Below, in pieces: positions 17,385 to 25,805 of a stretch of 35,973 nt of DNA. Source of the stretch: Bifidobacterium italicum. Its GTDB lineage: Bacteria > Actinomycetota > Actinomycetes > Actinomycetales > Bifidobacteriaceae. The position numbers and the translations under genes were made by a program. Location of the stretch: positions 1-35,973 of the forward strand of contig NZ_MVOG01000033.1 of assembly GCF_002286915.1 (NCBI RefSeq), read 5' to 3'. Below the pieces are notes generated by a model, which was not told where the DNA came from, ran no database searches, and saw only the letters and a list, made by a program, of their open reading frames with translations. Each line of letters starts with the position of its first letter. Position 1 is the stretch's first letter.

Positions 17385-18137
17385 TTAATCAATGGTATAT
17401 TTTTCAACCTTTTCAGAAAGAATTATCTCACCTAGATATCTTATACCGGGACGAAGCATATGAATCGGACATTCATTCAAATCATCAACGAAATAATCAT
17501 TCAATACTTGTATATAGTCATTATATTCAGACCCATCTTCAGACTGAATCAATTCTGCCCCATAAATCTGTTCCAAAAGGTGCTCCATCTGCTTACAAGC
17601 AGCACGCATCGAACTCGACACTTGTTCGACCTGCCTGAAGAGCACATCAACGGGGACATTAATCACATTATATTGCAATTGAAGATATCCATCATACAAA
17701 TGTTCATATATTCCCACCAAGTATCTCACAGCCTCCGCTTGCGATTCACGAATCAGATTGTCCTCGAAATTCACAACACGTTCGGCCGCGTCCTGCACCC
17801 GACGTGAAGCCTGCTTGATATCGCGTGCGGCCTGAGTAATCTCATTACACGTTTCCCCAGTAATTGCACCAGCGCAAGAATCGGAATCCCCAATGCCGGC
17901 ATTATCTGGAGCAAGCGGCGGCAACGGGGATTCCCTCTGCGCCATATCGTCTATCTCAGCACAGTGTTCCACTACAGAGCTAGGCGTCAATTGATTCCGT
18001 TGCACCGGGAGCCGCACACGAATCAACACCTCATTACCGTCTTCCGAAGCCTTACAGTCAAGAATGCACATATCACCAGCAGCTGAGACGACAGTCTTCT
18101 TGATTTCTTTTTTATTACGAAATAATGCTATCTTCAT
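17385..18137 (-). CDS. GrpE-like protein, putative nucleotide-exchange factor for the local Hsp70
   Basis: 250 residues. The N-terminal 50 are beta-rich and unlike GrpE; 50-95 is a Pro/Ser/Asp linker; 96-195 is a long helical, coiled-coil-like stretch (EITQAARDIKQASRRVQDAA); and the last 55 residues resemble the GrpE beta domain: a Glu-Asp-Gly turn near 199-203, then GIRYLGEIILSEKVEKYTI, comparable to GYxLxGRVLRPAxVxV. The position between two Hsp70 genes supports a nucleotide-exchange role, but this is inference from a weak match. The ATG overlaps the stop of the upstream Hsp70 (ATGA), so translation is coupled. It is less GC-rich than flanking core genes. Confidence 0.65.
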   Translation of the reverse strand: MKIALFRNKKEIKKTVVSAAGDMCILDCKASEDGNEVLIRVRLPVQRNQLTPSSVVEHCAEIDDMAQRESPLPPLAPDNAGIGDSDSCAGAITGETCNEITQAARDIKQASRRVQDAAERVVNFEDNLIRESQAEAVRYLVGIYEHLYDGYLQLQYNVINVPVDVLFRQVEQVSSSMRAACKQMEHLLEQIYGAELIQSEDGSEYNDYIQVLNDYFVDDLNECPIHMLRPGIRYLGEIILSEKVEKYTID

Positions 18138-20080
18138 TCCTTCTCATTCCTTTTATGACAATTCTTATACTTCTCTCCGGATCCGCATGGGCAAAGCCCA
18201 TTTCCCGGCGTGCCGGACCAAGTGCGCCCATCGTTGTATAGAGGCGACTTGGGAGGAACGACTTCTGATACCGTCCCCGCCTGTCGGCCAGTCGTCGGGA
18301 CAGGCATGGGCTCTGCATGCGTTGGCATGATCAAGCTCGCATCGCGGATTTTTCGCAACAGATCCCGCCCCCGAACGGACAACATCGGCGTGGCATCGGT
18401 CTGCGCCATGAGATCGCGTTGCGATGCATGCACAATCCCCAAAAATTCCGCGTCGTCATCCCCCAAAGAGGGACGATCGCTAATCAGGAAGACATGTCGC
18501 GCATCCCAATCGACTTCCCCATTACCGCTTTGTTCCGCAGCATGGGAAGCCGCAAAACGATTCGCATCAGAGAACAGCCGCATTATGACGCGTCGATAGT
18601 CGGACTGATCACCGAGCTCCCTCATCTTTGCTTCGAAGTCCGCTTTGTACATGCACGATTTCACATACAAAGCAACAGTCCACGAAAGAAGCAGCTCTTT
18701 CATCCGCTTCGGCACATCGTCGGGAATTATCGAATCGGAGGCATGTTCAAGCACGTAGACAATACCCGGATTGGCCACTCCCACCACATACGCCGTTCGT
18801 TCTTCGTGCTCCCAAGGCTCTCCGTCAACAAGCGAATACACCTCCATCCGCTCCCCATGATTCGAATCACCGTTTTTTCGCGAACTCTTCAGCGTATAGA
18901 AGCATTCCTGCGGCGACAGCCATGTCTGCCGAACAGTGCATCGCATCCGATCCCACGTCAACTCACTGCCCAGCTTCGACCAATCGGGCTCTTCATTACC
19001 CGTCGCTGCAAGTCGCATCTCCTCGAATTTGGAACGTGCGTATATCGCGGCACCGTACGCAACAGCCAGCCGAGGATTCTTTACACCAACGGGCGTATCT
19101 GGATGCCGAGCACGAATCCCGTTCGCGACCATCGGCATACACGAACTGCTACCCACGCAGATGATTTCGTCGACATGACCGTACTGCGACAGCATACGAT
19201 CCATGAAATCAAGCATCAGATCTAGCAGCGGCTTCACTCGCTCTTCGAATTCTCTTCGCGTTGCTTTGATTATGTATTGAAGACCTTCATGCTGCACCAA
19301 CACAACCGCATCTTCATTATATGTAACTTGACTTACAAGCTGCTCACCCCATTCTATGATTCTCGAATATGTATTATTTTTTAGATCTAAATTTTCCTGT
19401 TCTTTTGCATTATGTACCACCAACCGATTCGCCGCATCAACAAAGTTTCTTTCCGCACATAACAACGCCTCAGTTTTCTCTTCTACATATAAATCCGCAT
19501 CGCCATCCCCTTTTCTTACAATAGAACATTCCGTCGCTCTTTTTCGCACATCGAATACGAGAATCGTCTTGGAGCCTTCTCTCACAATTCCTTGTTCACA
19601 CATATACAAAGCAGAAGATACAGATTCTTTAATCCAGTATATATTAGAGCAATCGATACCACTAGCATCTGAAATCGCTTTCTGCAGCAGATTCAATTGA
19701 CGTTCATTACAATGAGCAGGGACCCCGACGACGAGCACATCAACCGAACCGTCCAGCCCCTTTCTTCCCGCTTGTTCTTCCGCAACCTCAATAATATGAT
19801 TGATAATCATCGCAGCCAACTGATAGGAGGAAAACTGTTTGCTTCCTACCGGCACATCATGGTTAAGACGCAATCTGACGTCACGGACCAAACCGTCGCC
19901 ATCACGACAATCAGACTCGGTCACATCGTAGCCGACATGCCACTGCGGATTACGATGTTCACAGTAATGCACCAAAGAAGGAACAGGCCCTCGTCCCGGC
20001 GGCAACATATGTACCGGCACACCATTTACCATCACCGCGGATTCAGATTCATCCACACCAAAGTGAATTCCCAATTGCAT
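18134..20080 (-). CDS. Hsp70 paralogue with degraded nucleotide site and C-terminal SEC-C zinc motif
   Basis: 648 residues. The first 380 align throughout with the neighbouring Hsp70, but key residues are lost: GIDYGTT becomes GIHFGVD (the phosphate-binding Asp and Thr pair gone), RDIK becomes RDVR, FDMGGGTLD becomes FDVRKRATE (phosphate 2 loop gone) and VGGSSS becomes VGSSSC. ATP hydrolysis is therefore unlikely. Residues 400-600 are an unrecognised, partly helical domain in place of the substrate-binding domain. The tail (GNGLCPCGSGEKYKNCH) is a SEC-C zinc motif as at the end of SecA, used there to bind SecB and ribosomes. The stop overlaps the GrpE-like start. I infer a pseudo-ATPase partner or adaptor of the active Hsp70. 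No LytTR site was seen in the 107 bases upstream, so it is probably read from the YbjN promoter. Confidence 0.9.
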   Translation of the reverse strand: MQLGIHFGVDESESAVMVNGVPVHMLPPGRGPVPSLVHYCEHRNPQWHVGYDVTESDCRDGDGLVRDVRLRLNHDVPVGSKQFSSYQLAAMIINHIIEVAEEQAGRKGLDGSVDVLVVGVPAHCNERQLNLLQKAISDASGIDCSNIYWIKESVSSALYMCEQGIVREGSKTILVFDVRKRATECSIVRKGDGDADLYVEEKTEALLCAERNFVDAANRLVVHNAKEQENLDLKNNTYSRIIEWGEQLVSQVTYNEDAVVLVQHEGLQYIIKATRREFEERVKPLLDLMLDFMDRMLSQYGHVDEIICVGSSSCMPMVANGIRARHPDTPVGVKNPRLAVAYGAAIYARSKFEEMRLAATGNEEPDWSKLGSELTWDRMRCTVRQTWLSPQECFYTLKSSRKNGDSNHGERMEVYSLVDGEPWEHEERTAYVVGVANPGIVYVLEHASDSIIPDDVPKRMKELLLSWTVALYVKSCMYKADFEAKMRELGDQSDYRRVIMRLFSDANRFAASHAAEQSGNGEVDWDARHVFLISDRPSLGDDDAEFLGIVHASQRDLMAQTDATPMLSVRGRDLLRKIRDASLIMPTHAEPMPVPTTGRQAGTVSEVVPPKSPLYNDGRTWSGTPGNGLCPCGSGEKYKNCHKRNEKE

Positions 20081-20187
20081 GACTGCACCTCTTATATATC
20101 AGCGACTCGAACATTCCCCCAAAACGTCATATGACGCTCGCAACGTAGCTCTCCAGCGTCTGCATGACCTCGTTTCCTTTTCAACGC

Positions 20188-20718
20188 TCAGTCTCGATCA
20201 TCCCCATCATCGCGACGCAGCAAACGGTCCAACTCCGGAATCGCGTCAGCGTTTTCGATTGCTTCAATGACTTCTTCAGCGCTCGCCCCCATAAGTGCAA
20301 CCTTAAGGAATCCGTCACCGTACTTCGCCCACATGGAGGGACCTATCAACGTCAAGAGCCCAACCTCATCTTCTTCCGGAAGATCGTCCCCGATCGGCAT
20401 CGAAGCCCGGAACTGCGCTTGGCCATCATCGAAGTCCAGCTCAAAGCCGCCTACTTTCATGCCGTATGTGGCACGCTGCAGATACTCGGAGACCTCATGC
20501 ATTGATTCAATGTCACCTGCATCCGCCTTCACCATGCATGTGCTCGTCGCCACGATTGCCTGCTCGCAGACGCGAATGGTAATCACCAATGCGCCGATCC
20601 GTGACGGCGTCTCCATGAGCACGACGTAGGCGTCTCTCCTATCGTCGCGGTGCGGGTCAAATCCTTGCCTCTCGAGATAGTCATAGATACGCATCTCGAT
20701 TTCTTCTTTTGTGGACAT
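20188..20718 (-). CDS. YbjN-like domain protein (paralogue 1)
   Basis: 176 residues of the YbjN/DUF1790 type, a fold related to type III secretion chaperones. Shared paralogue motifs: RATYGMKVGGFELDFDDGQA, then QFRASM and GPSMWAKYGDGF. The C-terminal 30 residues are acidic (RRDDGDDRD). No membrane segment. GGAGGG lies five bases before the ATG. It is the first gene after a LytTR-type promoter (20777-20840) and heads the unit that continues into the Hsp70 genes. The function is unknown; I infer a substrate- or partner-binding chaperone. Confidence 0.83.
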   Translation of the reverse strand: MSTKEEIEMRIYDYLERQGFDPHRDDRRDAYVVLMETPSRIGALVITIRVCEQAIVATSTCMVKADAGDIESMHEVSEYLQRATYGMKVGGFELDFDDGQAQFRASMPIGDDLPEEDEVGLLTLIGPSMWAKYGDGFLKVALMGASAEEVIEAIENADAIPELDRLLRRDDGDDRD

Positions 20719-20776
20719 GTGCCCTCCTCAGCATCGATCCGCAAGCTCGCACCTTTGGAGCCCAACGTTTACTTAG

Positions 20777-20840
20777 AGCGTAACTACACGCCTCTCACCA
20801 AAATCGTTCTTCGTAAGAAACGGCAGTGAATATGTAAGAA
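20777..20840 (-). promoter_or_regulatory. LytTR operator and -10 before the YbjN/Hsp70 unit
   Basis: On the minus strand, TTCTTAC (20840-20834) and TTCTTAC (20819-20813) are identical half-sites with a 21-bp period. After exactly 30 bases follows TACGCT (20782-20777), 58 bases before the ATG at 20718. No -35 box is seen. This is the best-conserved operator pair in the window. Confidence 0.75.
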
Positions 20841-20943
20841 GCAGAGAGAGTGCGACACCCCTACAAGCATTCCTGACGACAGCCCATAAATCAGCAAACA
20901 ATCTTCGCTTACCCAGTTCCGTTCTGTCTTACCCCTCCTGCGT

Positions 20944-21408
20944 TCATCCACGCGACCGAAGCATCGCCAATGTGCGCCGATCGCGGCGACCGTCAAAATA
21001 CGCGTCGAGCACATCCGCGAACAGCGTCTCGTCTTCGGCGACCTGCGCGAACAACGTCATGCTGGAGCACAATTTCCGCGCGTCGATCGCCGAACCCATC
21101 ACAATGACCGGATTGCGTTCCTCCACGAGCAGCAACGCCTGCGTGATCTCGCGCAGATGCGCGCCCAATACCGGGTGGTCCAGGAACGCGCGCGCCTCAT
21201 CGGCGCCATGCAGCGCATACCTACGGGACATCTCGGATTTGCCGAGGCCGCCCAGCTGCGAGAAGATGTACCAGATCCAGTGCGAGCTTTTACGCCCGGC
21301 ACAAATCTCGCGCAACGCCATATCATAGCTGCCCACACCGAAGCCGATACCGGATTCCTGCGCCTGCACGAATCGCGTCAGATCGTATGCGCTATGCCGC
21401 TTCGTCAT
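20944..21408 (-). CDS. DUF1810 family protein
   Basis: 154 residues matching the DUF1810 family: LTRFVQAQE at the start, then AGRKSSHWIWYIFSQLGGLG, RRYALHGADEARAFLDHPVLG and the helical C-terminus. The family is small, soluble and of unknown function. The chosen ATG 21408 lies 17 bases inside the end of the upstream YbjN-like gene, so the two overlap and are probably co-translated. The residues upstream of this ATG in the same frame are not family-like. It is the last gene of its unit; a 225-base gap with a promoter follows. Confidence 0.9.
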   Translation of the reverse strand: MTKRHSAYDLTRFVQAQESGIGFGVGSYDMALREICAGRKSSHWIWYIFSQLGGLGKSEMSRRYALHGADEARAFLDHPVLGAHLREITQALLLVEERNPVIVMGSAIDARKLCSSMTLFAQVAEDETLFADVLDAYFDGRRDRRTLAMLRSRG

Positions 21409-21955
21409 CGGACGTATCTCCCTTTTGCTCGGCTTCCGCCGCACGCTTGGAAGCCAGCACGCTCTCCAACAGAGCGATCAGCCCCTCATTCGAGCTGCTC
21501 TCGGCCGCCTCCTTCGGATCGGCGCCCATGAAAGCCACATTGAAGAAACCGTCGCCGTACCGTGTCCACATCGAAGGTCCCGTCGCGAGCAGCATGCCCA
21601 GCATGTCATTGCTCGGCAAAGCGTCCTTGACCAGCAGCGAGGTCCTGAACTGCGCCTCGCCGTCGTTGAAATCGAAATCGAAGGAGCCGATCTTCATTCC
21701 GTATGTGGCACGATGGAGGTACTCCGCGACCCTGCACATCGCCTCGGCGTCGTTCGTATCCACTTTCGTCGGGCAGGTGGCGATGACGATGATCAGATCA
21801 TCCTTGACGATCATCTTGATGACCAATGTACCGACTTTGGACGAGCACGACGTCAACATGAGATAGACGTCGCGGCTTTCGTCGTAGGCCGCATGCAGAT
21901 CCGCGTATTCAAAATACTCGCGGACGCGTGCGTTCAATTCTTCCTTCGAGAACAT
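21392..21955 (-). CDS. YbjN-like domain protein (paralogue 2)
   Basis: 187 residues, clearly paralogous to the proteins at 20188 and 22163: RATYGMKIGSFDFDFNDGEA, then QFRTSL and GPSMWTRYGDGF. The C-terminus is charged (AEAEQKGDTSDDEAA). ATG 21955 is preceded by AAAGGAG at seven bases; the open frame upstream of it runs through the promoter and is spurious. It is transcribed from the LytTR-type promoter at 22023-22086 with the overlapping DUF1810 gene. Probably soluble. Confidence 0.83.
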   Translation of the reverse strand: MFSKEELNARVREYFEYADLHAAYDESRDVYLMLTSCSSKVGTLVIKMIVKDDLIIVIATCPTKVDTNDAEAMCRVAEYLHRATYGMKIGSFDFDFNDGEAQFRTSLLVKDALPSNDMLGMLLATGPSMWTRYGDGFFNVAFMGADPKEAAESSSNEGLIALLESVLASKRAAEAEQKGDTSDDEAA

Positions 21956-22022
21956 GATGATCTCCTTTGATTGCCCTCGGCCCGGAAACCCTTCCCCGGA
22001 GCCGAATCCATGTTTCTCCTGT

Positions 22023-22086
22023 AGCATAAGCACGAGGTTTCCGTGGATTCGCCTTTTCGTAAGAACCGTTGAAATGCATGGAAGAA
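22023..22086 (-). promoter_or_regulatory. LytTR operator and -10 before the YbjN/DUF1810 unit
   Basis: On the minus strand, TTCTTCC (22086-22080) and TTCTTAC (22065-22059) have a 21-bp period. After exactly 30 bases comes TATGCT (22028-22023), 67 bases before the ATG at 21955. The spacing is identical to that of the 20777-20840 promoter. Confidence 0.73.
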
Positions 22087-22162
22087 ACGGAAATCGTCAT
22101 CATATAGCACACACCTGCATCAACGTTGCGCACGTTGGACGAACACATCCCAACCGTCTGTT

Positions 22163-23257
22163 TTACAGCGATCCCTCATCCGCCTGAATGAACTGGGCGT
22201 TCAGATCGTGCGGGAAGGTCAGATCGAACATCGCATCATAAAGCAGCCGGGACTGCGCCGCCGTGTTCACGAAGACGAAGATGCAATAATGCTTGACCCA
22301 TTCGACGCAATGCGCGCCTATGTCACAGATCATCGATTCGGGACAATCGTCAATGAAAGAAAGATCAAGTCCCATCAGCCCGTGCCCGAACTCGGCCATC
22401 TCCTGCTGGCATCGTTCCGCCTCTGCGGCCAGCATCGCCCAGCGCTCTTCGGCGTTGAGACCCGCCGGCGCTTCGAGCATCACGGCCTCCTTGAGAGGCA
22501 CCCGGAACTCCGGAGGATCGAACAGCCGTTTCGCCGCATACCGCACGATGCTCTGTTTCCACCGCGCGCCGCTCTTACCTTCGATGAGCACGATTGGCTT
22601 CTCGGCACCATGGAGCTGATGCGACGCTTCCAGAAAAGAGTTCAGCAGCCGGTCCACCACGTCCGGAATACGCACATCGGAGTCTCCCCAGCGCGCCTCC
22701 ATGTCGACCCTGCGAATGCGGATGACATCGCTCTCGAACGGATTGCCCTGCTCTGCCCTATCGGGCACATGGCCGTTCCTGCCGGACGCCGCCGCATCGG
22801 CTTCCTCGACGCTCACCTTCGGCTCGACGGGCATACTCAGCACGGTATTGAACATGTCGCAATATCGCGCCCAGGCGAACGCGCCGGCGACCAACAGCAA
22901 TCCGAACGCATAGGGATCCGGCAGCATTTCACCCACCGTCAATGCATACCGAAACTGCGCTTCCCCGGTATCGCAATCAAGCTCGAAGGATCCAATGCGC
23001 AACCGAAGGCTGGCGCGATGCAGGAACTCCGCCGCGCGCCGCATCGTTTCCGCATCATCCGTATCGGCATGGTTCACGAAAGGGGTGGTCGCCGTGATGA
23101 CGCCTTTACGCACCTGCACCGAGGTCGTCAGCCCATACGGAGTCCCACGCAAGTCGAACGACACGAGGAAGCCGTTACGGCCTTTCCTGGGATGGACGAC
23201 GTCCTGCTGCTTGAGGAAATCGTCGATATACGTTGCAATCGCAGAGTCCGAGATCAT
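22163..23257 (-). CDS. YbjN-like domain fused to a degenerate P-loop-like domain
   Basis: 364 residues. The first 150 are a divergent YbjN-like domain (RIGSFELDCDTGEAQFRYAL, FAWARYCDMF). An Ala/Gly/Glu-rich linker follows, then a second domain (about 195-364) with KPIVLIEGKSGARWKQSIVR, which resembles a Walker A strand and loop but lacks the GKT/S, and GLMGLDLSFIDDCPE, where a Walker B strand would be. The same two segments recur in the protein at 25806 (PAIVLVGALDVPRM, GTIGVDLRFLDD), so the two domains are homologous. I infer a non-hydrolysing P-loop fold. GGAGGCG precedes the ATG. It ends a tightly packed unit with gaps of 9-11 bases. Confidence 0.8.
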   Translation of the reverse strand: MISDSAIATYIDDFLKQQDVVHPRKGRNGFLVSFDLRGTPYGLTTSVQVRKGVITATTPFVNHADTDDAETMRRAAEFLHRASLRLRIGSFELDCDTGEAQFRYALTVGEMLPDPYAFGLLLVAGAFAWARYCDMFNTVLSMPVEPKVSVEEADAAASGRNGHVPDRAEQGNPFESDVIRIRRVDMEARWGDSDVRIPDVVDRLLNSFLEASHQLHGAEKPIVLIEGKSGARWKQSIVRYAAKRLFDPPEFRVPLKEAVMLEAPAGLNAEERWAMLAAEAERCQQEMAEFGHGLMGLDLSFIDDCPESMICDIGAHCVEWVKHYCIFVFVNTAAQSRLLYDAMFDLTFPHDLNAQFIQADEGSL

Positions 23258-23268
23258 GCCGCGCCTCC

Positions 23269-24327
23269 TTACGGCCTGCCGTAGGCCGAGATCTGCGTGA
23301 GTTCGTGGGTCGCATACTGCAAAGCACGTCGCAACGCGACATCACACAGCGGAGCGATGCCCAATTCGCCGTCCACGTCCTCCTCGCGCTCGAGCATCGC
23401 GATGACATCATGCGCGCTGTGCCACCCGCGACGCAGGATATCGAGCTCGCCGACCTGCTGCGGCGCATCATCGTCCTCGATCGGCGGTTCGAGACCGTTG
23501 CCTGAGGCATGCAGATAGGAGAACGCCGTCAACGTGACGACAACCAACGCCAGATCGGTGCGGTCGTCGTCATCGCGGATCGCATCCACCGTGATGAGGT
23601 ATCCGCCGTCGATATACTCCCACATCACGCCGTGGAAGACCAGCGGCTCCTCGACGACGAACACGCGCCCCTTCATGCCGAAATGCGTCGACTCCGCGCG
23701 GGACAGCGCACGCAGCCCACGCAGACGATCCCGGTTGCCGAGCTGCTCCCATCCGTTGTTGAACAGCGCCGCATGGGCGAGGCGCAATCGATCGTCCGCG
23801 CTCAAGGTCTTCGCTACCTGCGCCTCTTCCTCACGCACCGTATCGCGCAGATCGTCGGTCTTCCATGCGAGACGCAGCATGAGCAGCACGGTGCATACGA
23901 TAATGGCGCCGGCCGTTTGATCGAAATCCTCCAGCATGCGAATCGACGACCACAGATCAAGCATCGACCAGAATACACACGCCAATCCCGCCACGAATCC
24001 GAACAAGGCCGCCCCAAAGCAGTCGTCATGCGTCCAGGGCTCCGCATACAGCGCGACGAGCATCGGCACGAACAGCAAGGGGACCAATATCCACAACGAC
24101 GTCCTGATGATGAGTTCAATAGACTCGCGCGGATCGGTAATCATCGGGAACACCGATGCGAGCACACCATGCTTCAGGCACATCCACCAAGTCAGGCATA
24201 CGATCGCATAGACGAGCAGATATACGATCGTCGTCCGTAACGAGGGGCGCACGAACTTGGAAAGTCCACGCCGCAGGTTCCGCACCAGATCATGCATGGC
24301 AACCACCGCGTATCGAATCGTCTGCAT
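23269..24327 (-). CDS. Hypothetical membrane protein, four predicted helices
   Basis: 352 residues, no family recognised. Hydrophobic segments: about 30-52 (TTIVYLLVYAIVCLTWW), 72-95 (LWILVPLLFVPMLVALY), 104-123 (FGAALFGFVAGLACVFW) and 138-155 (AGAIIVCTVLLMLRLAW). The remaining 195 residues are a soluble domain with beta-rich stretches (GRVFVVEEPLVFHGVMWEYI, GGYLITVDAI). The start may be 24327 or 24297; 24327 keeps a nine-base gap to the upstream gene. The location between the VirD4-like ATPase and the YbjN/P-loop gene, all within a few bases, suggests that it is a membrane partner of that ATPase, which itself lacks membrane helices. Confidence 0.75.
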   Translation of the reverse strand: MQTIRYAVVAMHDLVRNLRRGLSKFVRPSLRTTIVYLLVYAIVCLTWWMCLKHGVLASVFPMITDPRESIELIIRTSLWILVPLLFVPMLVALYAEPWTHDDCFGAALFGFVAGLACVFWSMLDLWSSIRMLEDFDQTAGAIIVCTVLLMLRLAWKTDDLRDTVREEEAQVAKTLSADDRLRLAHAALFNNGWEQLGNRDRLRGLRALSRAESTHFGMKGRVFVVEEPLVFHGVMWEYIDGGYLITVDAIRDDDDRTDLALVVVTLTAFSYLHASGNGLEPPIEDDDAPQQVGELDILRRGWHSAHDVIAMLEREEDVDGELGIAPLCDVALRRALQYATHELTQISAYGRP

Positions 24328-24336
24328 CGCCGCGCA

Positions 24337-25794
24337 TCATTCATCCGTCTCCTTGAACAACATCAGCTGGGCGCTTTCCGTCTTCGCCAGCAGTTCGCTG
24401 AGAATCGTCTTTGCATCGGCTACATGAGGTCTGCGGTCATGGTCCACCCCGTCCGTCGGCACTTCAGGCCGCTTCGGCGCCGGCCAATCGGAACGGTCGA
24501 ACAGCACATCGTACCGGTACAGCTTCAGCACGGCGTTGAGACTGCCATTGACGATTACGAGCGCTTGGTACTGCGGGAATCCCAACAGATCATTGGGCGT
24601 CAACAACGCCTCCGTCCGCACTCCGCGCCCGTCGTCGACCTGACGCATGCCCACACGTTTGGAGAACGACACGGCCGTTTGGTAGTCGAAGACGCGGAAC
24701 ACGATGGCGAGTCCGATGTTCGCGAGAATCGTGTCCGCATCCGGTCCGTATGGTTTCGTCAGCGAGGACAGGGCCTGCAGCACGAGATGCATGCGGATGT
24801 TGCGGCTGCGGGCGGCGATCATCATCGTCGGCAGCTGCGGGAAGGACTGTGACAATGTGCCGAGCTCCTCCAGCAGGAAGTGCCACCGGATCGGCAGTTT
24901 CGCATCGTCGAAACGGTGAGCGAGATGAATCAGGTATTCGCTGATCTGTTCGATGATGACGGCGCCGAGCGTGCCGTACATCTTGTTTTCGTCGGGAATC
25001 GTGACGTAGATGATCGTCTTTTCGTCGCCGGTGATGTCGGTGAGACGGAACCCATCGGGGTCGGTGATCATGCCAGACAACGCGTTGCTGCGCGTGATCT
25101 TGGAGATGCCGTCCGCGAACACAGCGAAGATGCTCGCCCGCGTATCATTGGCGGCCTTCAGATAGGCGGAAAGCTGCAGGCGCGCCGGCGATTCCTTGTC
25201 GAGCATCTCGCACAACAGACCCAGCGTCTCCTTGTCACCCGCCACGGCATGCACCGTATTGAACGAAATGTCCCGGATGTCGCGTTTTTCGAACAATAGC
25301 AGGCAGGTGCCGATGAACAGCGAGCGCGCCGCATCCGACCAGAACGGATCGGCGGGGCAGTCCTCGAACAATGCATGCGCGATCGAATACAGCATGCCCG
25401 CGGCGCGGTCGCGTTCGGCGGCGTCCTCGGAATGGTGCAGACGGTACGCTTCGCGGAACACGGAGTATCCCATGCTTGAGGCGGGATTGCGCAGGTCGAT
25501 GAAGACGGTGCGGTAGCCGGCCTCTTCGGCCTGCGCCGCCGTGATACGGTAGATCTCGCCTTTCGGGTCCATGATGACGCCGTTCTCCCCCGCCGCGATG
25601 TTGGACAGTACGAGCGGGATCGAGAAGGCTGACGTCTTGCCCATGCCGGTGACACCCAGCGCCAATGTGTGCGCCTCGCTGTCGAAGACGTACGGCCGGT
25701 CGTCCTTGAGCAGGACGGGACCGCCATGCCCTGCGCCGAGCGGCACGAGCTGCTGCTTGAGTTCGGACCGTTCGGCCCATCGTTGTGCACGCAT
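24337..25794 (-). CDS. VirD4/TraG-like ATPase (type IV coupling protein family)
   Basis: 485 residues. Walker A GVTGMGKTSAFSIP at about 47-60; next VIMDPKGEIY and DPFWSDAARSLF, both typical of VirD4/TraG proteins; then Walker B-like WHFLLEELGTL (Glu where Asp is usual) and SRNIRMHLVLQALSSL with the conserved Gln; and a TraM-recognition-type C-terminus. The N-terminal membrane anchor of most coupling proteins is absent. These ATPases feed DNA or protein into secretion channels; here no relaxase, VirB4 or other conjugation gene is nearby, so I infer a role in protein export or assembly. AAGGGAG supports the ATG at 25794; 11 bases separate it from the preceding gene. A start at 25863 would overlap that gene and is unlikely. 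Confidence 0.88.
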   Translation of the reverse strand: MRAQRWAERSELKQQLVPLGAGHGGPVLLKDDRPYVFDSEAHTLALGVTGMGKTSAFSIPLVLSNIAAGENGVIMDPKGEIYRITAAQAEEAGYRTVFIDLRNPASSMGYSVFREAYRLHHSEDAAERDRAAGMLYSIAHALFEDCPADPFWSDAARSLFIGTCLLLFEKRDIRDISFNTVHAVAGDKETLGLLCEMLDKESPARLQLSAYLKAANDTRASIFAVFADGISKITRSNALSGMITDPDGFRLTDITGDEKTIIYVTIPDENKMYGTLGAVIIEQISEYLIHLAHRFDDAKLPIRWHFLLEELGTLSQSFPQLPTMMIAARSRNIRMHLVLQALSSLTKPYGPDADTILANIGLAIVFRVFDYQTAVSFSKRVGMRQVDDGRGVRTEALLTPNDLLGFPQYQALVIVNGSLNAVLKLYRYDVLFDRSDWPAPKRPEVPTDGVDHDRRPHVADAKTILSELLAKTESAQLMLFKETDE

Positions 25795-25805
25795 GCCAGT
25801 CTCCC

